Positions 35,923-44,333 of a stretch of 64,000 nt of DNA are shown in pieces (position 1 is the stretch's first letter; every line of letters starts with the position of its first letter). Location of the stretch: assembly GCA_910575275.1 (NCBI GenBank), contig CAJTEE010000004.1, positions 270,287-334,286 on the forward strand. Direction: 5' to 3'. The translations under genes were made by a program, and so were the position numbers. A model generated the notes under the pieces. That model searched no databases, was not told where the DNA came from, and worked only from the letters and a program-made list of their open reading frames with translations. Origin of the DNA: Lachnospiraceae bacterium. GTDB lineage: Bacteria > Bacillota > Clostridia > Lachnospirales > Lachnospiraceae.

Positions 35923-36046
35923 CTCTGTCAGACCACCTTTTTCAGAAAAGTTGCAAATTCATTCTATTTAGCTCTATTTAAGAATTCCCGCCATACGCAG
36001 CAGATACCGCGCATTTGTGGTAGCATAGCGTCCCTCTCCCGCATTT

Positions 36047-36286
36047 TCATTTTTCTTTTTTATAGATTAAGTTTGTAAATATGTCTCTACGAATAGAGTT
36101 AGACTTATTAGTAAAATTAACTGTATCATACCATTTAATTAATAACTCTTTATCTTTATCCATATTGTCATTGCCATTAAAGATAAAGTATCCTATCAAA
36201 TAATTTAGATTATATATTCGTGTTGGCTTTTTTAATTCATTATCATCAATAAAATCCAGTACATTATCCAAGGCTTCTAATGTCAT
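36047..36286 (-). CDS. Short AT-rich ORF, unrecognised
   Basis: A 79-codon frame (MTLEALDNVLDFIDDNELKK, then NLNYLIGYFIFNGNDNMDKD). The frame is open further upstream without a start and its base composition is more AT-rich than neighbours. It is probably the C-terminal piece of an acquired gene. No family recognised. Confidence 0.35.
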   Translation of the reverse strand: MTLEALDNVLDFIDDNELKKPTRIYNLNYLIGYFIFNGNDNMDKDKELLIKWYDTVNFTNKSNSIRRDIFTNLIYKKEK

Positions 36287-36384
36287 AGAAAAACATTTTG
36301 TTAAAAGATTTGGTGGTTCTAAATTGCATAATTGATTTTCTTTTGTGTCGGATGATATTGGAGCGTAGTTATTTGAATGCTCTT

Positions 36385-36495
36385 TACCGCAGAAATGTTC
36401 TGCCGCCTCTGTTCCCTCCGCAGATGAGCGGCAACTCTTGCATCCAGTTCGTCCAGGTCAAAGGGTTTTACAATATAGTCATCTCCGCCTGCTTA
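36385..36495 (-). pseudogene. Response-regulator fragment
   Basis: Minus strand reads [20 protein letters not shown] then [12 protein letters not shown]: the end of a receiver domain (conserved Lys in VKPF) and the linker of an OmpR-family regulator. About 37 codons only. Confidence 0.7.
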
Positions 36496-36499
36496 TTAT

Positions 36500-36742
36500 T
36501 TAAGTGGCAATCATTTTATGGTAGAACAGATAGAACTTGGGCTTAATGCTGTAAAATCACTTTACGACCAAGTAAAATATGGATAATGGCTGAAAACCCT
36601 AAAAAAACAATTCGGCATATAATGATTATATTATAGGTATAGGGAGCCGCAATTTATATTGCCGCCCTACAATTCTCTATGTTGATCCGAAGCCTGCTCC
36701 CACTTGCATCATCTGCCAAAATCGTTAGAACAGATTCCAACA
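36500..36742. other. Debris with two short gene tails
   Basis: Plus-strand 36502-36585 reads SGNHFMVEQIELGLNAVKSL then a stop; minus-strand 36740-36640 reads ESVLTILADDASGSRLRINI then a stop. Both look like 3' ends of lost genes; neither is identified. Confidence 0.3.
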
Positions 36743-37345
36743 TCATCTGTTGCCTTTCAATGCTTTTCTCATCACGAATTTATCTTCTGTTTCCCCGCAG
36801 ATTTTAAATCCTAAATTCTGATACATATCCACAAATCCCATGAAAAACGTTCGCTCATCCACAGTTTCTTTCCAGGGATATACTTCCACATAATCAAATC
36901 CGCTCTCCACCGCATCCTGACAGACATATTCCAGCAGATGTTTTGCGATTCCTTTTCGTTTCATCTCAGGGGCAATCAGAAAGCAGTAGACGGACTTCAC
37001 CTTTTCACTGGAATCCGCCTGCATTTCCCTTACCTTCGGCATGGTAAATAACCAGCCTCCGCAGTTCATGCATTCAGACTTTGTATTGGCATTGCACCAG
37101 CCCGCAAGCTTTCCATCCACATAAGCTAGATACCCCTGAATCTTCCCGCATTTTACATATTCCGTTGCCATGAATCTTCGATCTTCTCTGGAAGGATACT
37201 CCGTCATCCCACGGTGATCATCACTGCACCAGCTTACACAGTAACAGGTATTGGCCGGATCTAAGTCGTCATGAGGCGTGGTATCAAAAAAATGGATATA
37301 CTCCTCCACATGTTCTGGCATTAGTTTTTTAATCTCAATATTCAT
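36743..37345 (-). CDS. GNAT-family N-acetyltransferase
   Basis: A 200-residue acetyltransferase. The acetyl-CoA pyrophosphate loop is APEMKRKGIAKHLLEYVC, with preceding strand SVYCFLI and a C-terminal EVYPWKETVDERTFF. The N-terminal half is Cys-rich (CYCVSWCSDDH, CMNCGGW), typical of a Clostridia subgroup. The substrate is unknown. Intact. Confidence 0.88.
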   Translation of the reverse strand: MNIEIKKLMPEHVEEYIHFFDTTPHDDLDPANTCYCVSWCSDDHRGMTEYPSREDRRFMATEYVKCGKIQGYLAYVDGKLAGWCNANTKSECMNCGGWLFTMPKVREMQADSSEKVKSVYCFLIAPEMKRKGIAKHLLEYVCQDAVESGFDYVEVYPWKETVDERTFFMGFVDMYQNLGFKICGETEDKFVMRKALKGNR

Positions 37346-37589
37346 TTACTTACCTTTCCTTTATATGCGTACTCTTTATCTGTCCAAACAATAATTTTAC
37401 TCTGCCAATTCATCTCAGAGCTGATACATGGTTACTTTTCCATAAACCATTTCTCTGCAGGAATCTCAGATGAACCCTGCTGCGTGCCGACTCAAAAAAG
37501 TTCTCATGGTTTCCTGTTTTACGTCCAGTTAACTACATTATTACTCTATTAACCGATTTTGGGAAGACCCTCATAAATATCTTACCTTT
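37346..37589. other. Debris with junction motif c
   Basis: Minus strand at 37570-37540 reads GGTCTTCCCAAAATCGGTTA then ATAGAGTAAT. Some 60 bases on, at 37509-37495, it reads ATGAGAACTTTTTTG, like the first codons of the ABC-2 permease at 22379. No intact gene. Confidence 0.35.
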
Positions 37590-37722
37590 CTGGCCACTTC
37601 AATCCTTCCGTTTCCTTCAACAGCCCCATATGGAACAACACCTGCACGCAGTCAGCATACCCCTGAATGTATGCCCTCCTCTCCTGAATAGAAGCAAACT
37701 ACTCCAGACATTCTTTCATTTC
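37590..37722 (-). pseudogene. Short helical protein remnant with a stop
   Basis: Reads EMKECLE-stop-FASIQERRAYIQGYADCV then QVLFHMGLLKETEGLKWPER. It lies divergently to the XRE remnant, a common pairing in this group. Not identified. Confidence 0.4.
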
Positions 37723-37774
37723 TTATTTATACTATAGCAGATAAAATTAAGCCATTATACCTGGAGGCGAACGA

Positions 37775-38113
37775 ATGAATGACCTGTTAAAACACATTGG
37801 GAACCGGCTGTTACATCGCAGGAAGATCTTCGCATGACATAGAAGGAAACTGTCCGAAAAAGCAGGTATCACCCTACAGACCATTTTCTCTGCAGAACTT
37901 GGTAAAAAGGCACTTCATCCGGAAAATATCATCCGGGTCTGTTCCACTCTGAAAATCAGCAACGACTATCTGCCCCTTGGCGAAGTAAATGCTAACGACC
38001 ACTGGACCCTGATCTCCAAAATTTCAAGTCTGAGTCCGACACAATACCGCCATCTTGAAGATATCATTAACAGCTTTATCTCCGCACTGGAGGTAAGGGA
38101 AGCACTGAGATGA
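37775..38113 (+). pseudogene. XRE-family helix-turn-helix regulator with a nonsense codon
   Basis: After CTGGAGGCGAACGA the frame reads MNDLLKHIGNRLLHRRKIFA, a TGA (37835-37837 region), then KLSEKAGITLQTIFSAELGK and a C-terminal helix to 38113. The helix-turn-helix core is intact apart from the stop. Confidence 0.75.
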
Positions 38114-38134
38114 ACACGATTCCCTCTGTGTTTT

Positions 38135-38430
38135 TTAGCTGCTCCGAAACGCCGATATGGTATCCGCAATCAGTGACAGTGTCGCCTGATCCATTTCTTT
38201 CTGCGGCTTTGCTCCATCCGATTTCTTTTCTGGCCTTACAGTTATCCGTTCCGTCACATGCCCTTCCTCCAGTCTGCTTATGACTGGTCTGCTTTATCAT
38301 CTCCCTCCGGCTCAGTATCTCCGTAACAATATCTTCTAACGTCGCCTTGTCTGCTGTCTGGGGAACGGCAATATCCGGCATTTCCCACCTTCCCGGAAGG
38401 TCTCGATCTGCCGGCGCAGCAGGCTTCAAA
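38135..38430 (-). pseudogene. Unidentified C-terminal gene remnant
   Basis: Minus-strand frames read ADKATLEDIVTEILSRREMI, then a shift to HVTERITVRPEKKSDGAKPQ and ATLSLIADTISAFRSS-stop. It is protein-like but not assigned. It may be a mobile-element gene tail. Confidence 0.35.
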
Positions 38431-38565
38431 ATGGGAATTTAATTAGCAGAAAAATGGAGCGGATTATTTGAACATTTAACCATTTAACTCGTATTAGCAT
38501 ATAGATTTGATTTTCAGATGTATTAGCATATTAGAAAAATCGAATTTCAGTGCTGAAATAAAGAA

Positions 38566-38599
38566 AGCCGAAAACCCACTAAAATCGAGGCTTTCGGCT
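38566..38599 (-). terminator. Terminator after tRNA-Arg
   Basis: Minus strand AGCCGAAA (38599-38592) pairs with TTTCGGCT (38573-38566), followed by TTCTTTATTTC. It lies 11 bases past the tRNA 3' end. Confidence 0.65.
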
Positions 38600-38609
38600 A
38601 TGTTCCCAG

Positions 38610-38683
38610 CGTTCCCGAGGTGATTCGAACACCCGACCTACCGCTTAGGAGGCGGTCGCTCTGTCCAGCTGAGCTACGGAAAC
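38610..38683 (-). tRNA. tRNA-Arg (anticodon CCT)
   Basis: 74 bases on the minus strand. Acceptor stem GTTTCCG pairs with CGGGAAC (one G-T pair). D arm GCTCAGCTGGACAGAGC; anticodon loop CTCCTAA gives CCT; T arm GGGTGTTCGAATCACC (five-base stem). No CCA is encoded. It marks the border between core and accessory DNA. Confidence 0.95.
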
Positions 38684-38774
38684 GTGTGCAGGATTTTAAG
38701 TTCCGTACACTATCTTAACAAACCAATGCCAGAAAGTCAAGTAAAAGAATTCCACAATTTATAGATTCCTTTTA

Positions 38775-39665
38775 TCAATTCGGCAGTTCCTGAAAGTTGA
38801 GAGTTCCCTGCATCCAAATCTGACCTTTAAAGCGGCGCCCTATAGCCGGCTCACCCAATAGGTCCTTGCTGTTGATACAAATTGCAAACATGAGATCGTT
38901 ACTCTCTACCTGCATCTGATAAATTTCTTCTTTTGTATAAATATTTCTGACTTTTTTTATATGTTTGATTTCGCCAAGAATTGTATATTGATCACATTCA
39001 AATCCGCTTGGCATGAAACAGGAATCAACAATTGAATAAATATCCTCTTTCATGGCACGCCTGGAAACCTGCGAATACAGATCAATATCCTCGACCGTGA
39101 GCGTTTCCATCGCCTCCTCATCACCGTTTTTGGCCGCCTCGATCAGGCTGTTTCGATTTCTGGCGGCAACCTTTGCTCTTTGAATCTGCTTTTGTGTTTT
39201 TTGAATCGGCAGAAGAATTTTTCCGGCAACTGAAATTCCCGAAAAGTTTACGGATTTAATCTGAAACGGCTTATCTTTCCTTTTGCTTTTTTCTATATAG
39301 TCAAGAAAATTCTGGACATAAAAAATCAAAGAAATTCCTACATTTGCTTCATCCACCATTCCAGCATAGGTTTCCTTCTCCACATGCCGTTGAACGGAGC
39401 ACTCCGCATGAGAGCTTTCCTGTCTGCTTTCCATATATGGGAAATAGAACTCCCTCTTAAAATTTCCCTGCTCTGTTACTTCGCCGACAATAGAAATGCC
39501 AATCCCTGAAGCAACCTCGGCCTTCATCTCGCAAATGTTTGTATCCTCGTCTATCTGCACGCATCTCGTCATAAATGGCTGTTTTTGAAGAAGATCCAAT
39601 AGCTTTTCGATATCCTTTTTCTTTTGGTACATACTGAACCCAGCCGCACGTAAAAATTTATGCAT
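38775..39665 (-). CDS. DUF3881-family protein
   Basis: A 296-residue protein opening MHKFLRAAGFSMYQKKKDIE, as DUF3881 family members do; the family is largely confined to Lachnospiraceae and relatives. There are no membrane segments. It lies five bases after the DUF4446 gene and ends the parAB operon. Its function is unknown. Confidence 0.8.
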   Translation of the reverse strand: MHKFLRAAGFSMYQKKKDIEKLLDLLQKQPFMTRCVQIDEDTNICEMKAEVASGIGISIVGEVTEQGNFKREFYFPYMESRQESSHAECSVQRHVEKETYAGMVDEANVGISLIFYVQNFLDYIEKSKRKDKPFQIKSVNFSGISVAGKILLPIQKTQKQIQRAKVAARNRNSLIEAAKNGDEEAMETLTVEDIDLYSQVSRRAMKEDIYSIVDSCFMPSGFECDQYTILGEIKHIKKVRNIYTKEEIYQMQVESNDLMFAICINSKDLLGEPAIGRRFKGQIWMQGTLNFQELPN

Positions 39666-39670
39666 ATTGA

Positions 39671-40420
39671 TTAATAATTCCCTTCTTCATCTGATTCCGG
39701 CAAGAATCTATCATCTGAAATTCCACTTAATTCCGTTTCTCTGATTCTATCCTCCGATTTCATTTCTTCTTCCCTCTGCATCCTGCGCAGTCTTTTCATA
39801 CGTTCGCTTTTGTTTCGCTCACTGCTTCGAACTTCTATCGACTGTTCACTCGAACCCGTATATTCTCGTTCTGAAATACGTCCCTTTTTCTCTGTCCGTT
39901 CTGACAGCGACATCCTCTTTCTATAACCAAGTGCCTGTTCCAACGCCTCCTGCTCCTCATTCCCGAGCAGAACTTCTGTAGCCCCCTGATCTACTTCTTT
40001 TAAATACAAATAACAACCTTCACGGCTGTGAACCACATCAAGAATAAACCCTGAATTATTTGCATCAAGCAAGGCAACCACAAAACTTAAATTTCCGCCC
40101 ATTCCCCGAAATGCGTTGTATTTTACATATCCGAACTTCTGAAACGAATCCTTTACCTGCTTTGATAAAATCTTCATGTTGTCCTTGCTTGCCCTGTCTT
40201 TTGCATGCAATTCTTTTAATTGTTCCAGCACCTCGATCATTGTATCCTCCAGAGATTCTGCATCCCTGCCGCGCATGAATATATCATAGCGCCGATACAG
40301 TTTATTCATTTTTACAATACATATAATTACAACAATCAATAAAACCACTGAAAGCACAGAAAACCCGGCAATCAATACAATTGGGTCGATTGGAAAATTA
40401 TAAATAACACGATTCTCCAT
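39671..40420 (-). CDS. DUF4446-family membrane protein
   Basis: A 249-residue protein with one transmembrane helix (about 13-36), a helical region, and the conserved block FGYVKYNAFRGMGGNLSFVV with SFVVALLDANNSGFILD. A charged C-terminal tail (about 80 residues) is a lineage extension. DUF4446 genes sit next to parB in many Firmicutes, suggesting a link to chromosome partition, but none is shown. Confidence 0.85.
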   Translation of the reverse strand: MENRVIYNFPIDPIVLIAGFSVLSVVLLIVVIICIVKMNKLYRRYDIFMRGRDAESLEDTMIEVLEQLKELHAKDRASKDNMKILSKQVKDSFQKFGYVKYNAFRGMGGNLSFVVALLDANNSGFILDVVHSREGCYLYLKEVDQGATEVLLGNEEQEALEQALGYRKRMSLSERTEKKGRISEREYTGSSEQSIEVRSSERNKSERMKRLRRMQREEEMKSEDRIRETELSGISDDRFLPESDEEGNY

Positions 40421-40465
40421 ATTTTCTCTTATATGTCCTTCCTTTTAATTTTTCCGGACAATTTA

Positions 40466-41389
40466 TCAGATCGTTTCATTTTTCATGGATTCAATCATTT
40501 CAATGATTCTTTCCAGTTCCTCCTGTGAATAATATTCGATTTCGATTCTGCCTTTATTTTTGTCCTTGCGATTAATAATTACTTTTGTTCCCATAATAGA
40601 CTTTAATTTATCCTCAATCTGATGATAAACTAAATTGAGATCCGGTCCGGATTCCTGTTCTTCCTTTTTTTTCTCCGGACGGTTCATCCCCTTTACCAGT
40701 TTTTCCACATCCCGGACATTTAAGCTTTCTTGAATAATTTTTTTTGCCGCCATCACCTGTTTTTCGCCATCTTCCAGACCTAAAAGGGTTCTGGCATGCC
40801 CATTGGAAATCTGTCCCTCGACCAACATTTTTTGGACACGTTCATCCAACTTCAACAAACGCATCGTATTGGTAATGGTCGTTCGATTCTTAGAAACTCG
40901 GGCAGCAATTTCTTCCTGCGTTAAATGAAATTCCTGTATCAATTGCTGGTAAGCCTGCGCTTCTTCGATTGGATTTAAGTCTGCCCGCTGTACATTCTCA
41001 ATCAGTGCAATCTCCATACTCTGCTGCTTATCATATTCACGGATCACAACCGGAACCTCTGCCAGGCCCGCCATTTTGGCTGCCCTCCATCGGCGTTCTC
41101 CTGCAACGATTGTATAATAGCTTCCGTTTTTTTGAACCAGCAAAGGCTGTAGAACACCATATTGTTTAATCGAGTCTGCCAACTCCTTAAGTGCTTCTTC
41201 CTCAAACATCTTCCTTGGCTGCTCTCTGTTCGGTTCAATGAGCGAAACTTTTATTTTTTGTTCGACATGTTTTTCTTCAACTGATTCTTTTCTCTTTTCT
41301 TCCGTGCCGCCTTCCGCTTTTTTTTGCTCGTTTTCTTGTTCCTCGCCAAAAAAAGCACCTAGTCCTTTTCCCAATCCTCTTTTTGCCAT
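40466..41389 (-). CDS. parB: ParB/Spo0J chromosome-partitioning protein
   Basis: 307 residues. The ParB nuclease-like/CTPase domain has the GERRWRAAKMAGL box (arginine patch) and an ENVQRADLNPIEEA segment. A helix-turn-helix for parS binding (EIAARVSKNRTTITNTMRLL) and a C-terminal dimer domain follow. It binds the parS sites at 42289 and 44136 and loads as a sliding clamp. Its ATG overlaps the parA stop by one base (TAATG). Confidence 0.95.
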   Translation of the reverse strand: MAKRGLGKGLGAFFGEEQENEQKKAEGGTEEKRKESVEEKHVEQKIKVSLIEPNREQPRKMFEEEALKELADSIKQYGVLQPLLVQKNGSYYTIVAGERRWRAAKMAGLAEVPVVIREYDKQQSMEIALIENVQRADLNPIEEAQAYQQLIQEFHLTQEEIAARVSKNRTTITNTMRLLKLDERVQKMLVEGQISNGHARTLLGLEDGEKQVMAAKKIIQESLNVRDVEKLVKGMNRPEKKKEEQESGPDLNLVYHQIEDKLKSIMGTKVIINRKDKNKGRIEIEYYSQEELERIIEMIESMKNETI

Positions 41390-42159
41390 TATAATTCTTC
41401 TCCTCTGCTGATAACCTCGGCAGCTAAAAGCCTATAACTCTCTGCTCCTGACGATCTTCCATCATACAAATTGATTGGCATTCCATAACTTGGTGCCTCA
41501 GCCAGACGCACATTTCTTGGAATCACTGTTTTATAAATATTTTCACTTAAATGTTCCTTCACATTTTCCACTACTTCCATAGACAAATTCGTCCTGGAAT
41601 CATACATTGTAAAAACAACTCCCTCAACCTCCAGATCAGGGTTTAGCTTTTTTTGAACTAAATGTATTGTTTTTAATACTTGTGTCAATCCTTCCAGTGC
41701 GTAGTATTCGCATTGTATTGGGACAAGAACCGTATCTGCAGCTGTTAAGGCATTAATTGTCAACAGATTCAAGGAAGGCGGACAATCAATAATAACATAA
41801 TCGTATGTTTTATTCAACAGGGCTAAATTTCTTTTTAAAATACTCTCCTTCGCCTCCATATCCAGAAGCTCAATCTCCGCTCCTGACAGATCAACATCAG
41901 ACGGCATTATATCAAGTCCTGACTGAATACTGGGGACAATACATTGTTCCACATTACATTCTCCCATCAAAAGTTCATATACTGTATTTTCGATATTTCC
42001 CTTCTCCAGTCCAAGACCGCTTGTCGTATTTCCCTGTGGATCAAAATCAACTGCCAAAACTCTTTGTCCTGCTTCTGCCAAACATGCCGATAAATTGATT
42101 GCCGTCGTTGTTTTTCCAACCCCGCCTTTTTGATTTGTTATTGCAATAATCCGTCCCAT
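41389..42159 (-). CDS. parA: ParA/Soj partition ATPase
   Basis: 256 residues. Deviant Walker A KGGVGKTTTAINL, Walker B-like YDYVIIDCPPSL and the ParA switch DFDPQGN. The ATG at 42159 (MGRIIAITNQ) is the usual family start and has AAAGGA upstream; an earlier ATG at 42168 overlaps that site. It works with ParB in origin segregation and in tuning DnaA. Confidence 0.95.
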   Translation of the reverse strand: MGRIIAITNQKGGVGKTTTAINLSACLAEAGQRVLAVDFDPQGNTTSGLGLEKGNIENTVYELLMGECNVEQCIVPSIQSGLDIMPSDVDLSGAEIELLDMEAKESILKRNLALLNKTYDYVIIDCPPSLNLLTINALTAADTVLVPIQCEYYALEGLTQVLKTIHLVQKKLNPDLEVEGVVFTMYDSRTNLSMEVVENVKEHLSENIYKTVIPRNVRLAEAPSYGMPINLYDGRSSGAESYRLLAAEVISRGEEL

Positions 42160-42288
42160 GACCCCCATATCCTTTCTTTGCAGGCAAAGCTCTGTTTTAA
42201 CGTATGGACTTTAGTATATCATAAACAGAAGGTTCATGAAAGACCGTATTTCCATTTTATGTGTAGAATTTTCGATATAGATTTAGAA

Positions 42289-42304
42289 TGTTTCATGTGA
42301 AACA
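42289..42304. promoter_or_regulatory. parS site 1
   Basis: TGTTTCATGTGAAACA, arms identical to the canonical parS with TG at the centre. The dyad extends to GAATG...CATTC (42286-42307). It lies 130 bases upstream of parA. Confidence 0.85.
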
Positions 42305-42422
42305 TTCACCAATCTTATCTCTTGTCCTGATTTTCAAATTTGACATTTATTATTTTTTTCAGTATACTCTCCGTGGACAAAAAGACATATACTTTAACAC
42401 TACGGATTTACTATTTTTCTGC

Positions 42423-42530
42423 ACTATTGTCGCTCAGGATACGTCCAGTACACCTTGTTCCAATTTTTGCAGAATCGTAAATCTGTGTGCCAAATTTCTT
42501 TGGACTCCAAGTCTCTTATTTTGGTAATTA
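42423..42530. repeat. Structured intergenic repeat, copy 1
   Basis: First of three diverged copies sharing the core TTGCAGAATCGTAAATCTGT and TTGGACTCCAAGT. See copies at 42588 and 43300. Confidence 0.55.
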
Positions 42531-42587
42531 GTATCCTCTCAGTGAACGAGTGGACACTCGGTTTTTTTCCAAATTCTTACGATTCTG

Positions 42588-42700
42588 CCACGTTACTGCC
42601 GCTCGGCGTATATTCGGAATGCTTCGTTCCAATGCCTTACAGAATCGTGAATCTATGTGCTAAACTTCTTCGGGCCCAAATGCCATATTCAGATGATTGA
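42588..42700. repeat. Structured intergenic repeat, copy 2
   Basis: Core TTACAGAATCGTGAATCTAT and CTTCGGGCCCAAATGCCATA. ACGATTCTG just upstream (42580) pairs with CAGAATCGT, so the repeat can fold into a long hairpin. Confidence 0.55.
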
Positions 42701-42958
42701 CAATGCAACTAAATGAGACCTACCGGACATATGCCGATTGACCAGCAACGCTGCCAACTACAAATGAGAGCACTTTGGGCGTATCTCCTCCTATCCATAA
42801 AAGATATTTTTTCTGAAATTTTGACTCTCATTTTTTATTTATCCCGAACATAATGCTGAACTATACTAAATCATAGTTCTATGGTTATCACAAATAAATG
42901 GAAGCACTTTTTGTAATAACTTACGAACTATGACAAATAGCGTTTGAGGTATTCTTTA

Positions 42959-43258
42959 TTGAGAAAAGTTAATTTTATTTATTGCAATGAGTTTAGATGA
43001 CTATATCACGGATAAAAATCAAAAGGTTGATTGGCTCAATGGGCATGAACAAAATAAAGAAACGATTGACACATACTCTCCTTTTAAAAAATATTGATAC
43101 TGTTGCAATGGGCTGGAAGTCAGTTAATTGATGAATATTATATTTCAATCATACCGATTATCTTAGGCTCCGGTATTAACTGTAGATAAAATACAATTAA
43201 AATTATGCCATTCACAAACCAATAATGAAATAATGAAATTGATTTATACTCGCAGACG
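42959..43258 (+). pseudogene. DHFR/RibD-like reductase remnant
   Basis: Reads KLILFIAMSLDDYITDKNQK, VDWLNGHEQNKETIDTYSPF, a stop, then pieces DTVAMGWK and LIDEYYISIIPIILGSGI and a C-terminus ending EIMKLIYTRRR. The order matches small dihydrofolate-reductase-like (RibD C-domain) proteins. The centre is deleted and several frames are needed. Confidence 0.7.
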
Positions 43259-43299
43259 TCCTCCATTGACAAAGGAAGACACAGTTTAGTGCCCCAGAT

Positions 43300-43405
43300 T
43301 CACGTCTTACTGTCGCTGGGTATACATCCGGTTCCAGAGCCTTGCAGAATCATGAATCCGGGGCATTAAACATCTTCGGACCTCAAGTGCCATATTTTGA
43401 TATTA
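43300..43405. repeat. Structured intergenic repeat, copy 3
   Basis: Core TTGCAGAATCATGAATCCGG and CTTCGGACCTCAAGTGCCAT. GCCCCAGATTCACG at its left pairs with CATGAATCCGGGGC, conserving the hairpin with changes on both arms. Confidence 0.55.
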
Positions 43406-43718
43406 ATGTATGTTTTTCCTTGTACATAGAAGATAATCTTTCATAGACAAAACATATATTCCAATCATTTGCCTAACGTAGAAATCGTATTATATCAAAA
43501 AAATATCCATAATGGCATGATTCGTCTTGCATTCATTGACGCAAATAACAATACGCCCGTACCTGACATCAAGCTGGCTTTTTGAAAACCTGCACACTGA
43601 GTTTCGACAGGGTTGAAACGCCCGGTATTCCCGCATGGTGTAGCGAATGACCGAAAAGTATAGAAGTGTCCGGCTATTTTGATTGGGGGCAGGTGTTCAA
43701 CTTTTAAGGGAGTAGCTT
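43406..43718. other. Unassigned debris
   Basis: Stops in all frames; a plus-strand scrap (43490-43584) reads NGMIRLAFIDANNNTPVPDI but is not identified. Confidence 0.3.
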
Positions 43719-44016
43719 ATGAAATTACAGGATTATGTTCAGAATAAGCCTGTTTTTGAAACAAAACAGCTTATCCTGCACTCTCTGCGAAAAGAAGATG
43801 CTGTAGATTTGAAAGAATGGCTGGATGACAGCTCTGTTTATCGGTATCAGAAAAAGTGAATTAAACTCAAAATTGCTTTTTCGTAAGTCGGGGGAACCCA
43901 CAAGAAATTTTCAATGGAGTATTGTCCACAAGCTTTTTGACGTGTTCAATGAAATTGGAAAACTAAAAAATACAAACTCAGCGAAACAGGTCGGGAAAGC
44001 TATAAAAAAAGCATAG
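43719..44016 (+). pseudogene. GNAT acetyltransferase remnant
   Basis: After AAGGGAGTAGCTT the frame opens MKLQDYVQNKPVFETKQLIL, then KEDAVDLKEWLDDSSVYRY. A small deletion shifts to SELNSKLLFRKSGEPTRNFQ and WSIVHK, and then to unrelated codons ending at 44016. This is the first third of a GNAT with a broken tail. Confidence 0.65.
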
Positions 44017-44135
44017 CGTGAGAAGCCTTTGAAAATTGCGCGGTTGGACACTCCAAGAAGCCTCTAACCCGGCTCTCTCATTCGCAAAATCTGTGCTTAC
44101 GCATAGGTAAAAAAATATTTGCAATCACCTCCTAA

Positions 44136-44151
44136 TGTTTCACATGAAACA
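44136..44151. promoter_or_regulatory. parS site 2
   Basis: TGTTTCACATGAAACA, with the dyad extended to CTAATG...CATTAG (44132-44155). It lies about 1.8 kb from site 1 and 9 kb from dnaA. Confidence 0.88.
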
Positions 44152-44181
44152 TTAGTGTACACTATATATAAACTTTATAAT

Positions 44182-44244
44182 CGTTCAACCCACGGCTTCC
44201 CTGTCATAAAATCCGCCCCCATTTTAAACTTTCCTGCGGCATTT
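44182..44244. repeat. Intergenic repeat shared with 52333-52397, copy 1
   Basis: Shares CGGCTTCCCTGT, AAAATCCGCCCC and TTTCCTGCGGCA-like blocks with the rpmH-ECF intergenic copy. The hairpin arm present there is not complete here. Confidence 0.5.
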
Positions 44245-44265
44245 TCATTTTCCCAATAAACCATA

Positions 44266-44294
44266 TTGTAAGCCGATCTAAATTATATTATAAT
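44266..44294 (+). promoter_or_regulatory. Promoter of the alpha/beta hydrolase gene
   Basis: TTGTAA (44266-44271), 17 bases, TATAAT (44289-44294); ribosome site CGGAGGC before the ATG at 44334. Confidence 0.65.
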
Positions 44295-44333
44295 AGAAAG
44301 AAATAAGATACAAAAACACGGAGGCATGAAGAC

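Noticed and set aside
38610..38683. Assigning the tRNA-Arg 3' end as a proven attachment site
   Set aside because: No second copy of the tRNA end was found in the window; kept only as a hypothesis.
42423..43405. CRISPR array suspicion for the spaced similar blocks
   Set aside because: Units are too long and diverged, spacing is irregular and no cas genes are present.
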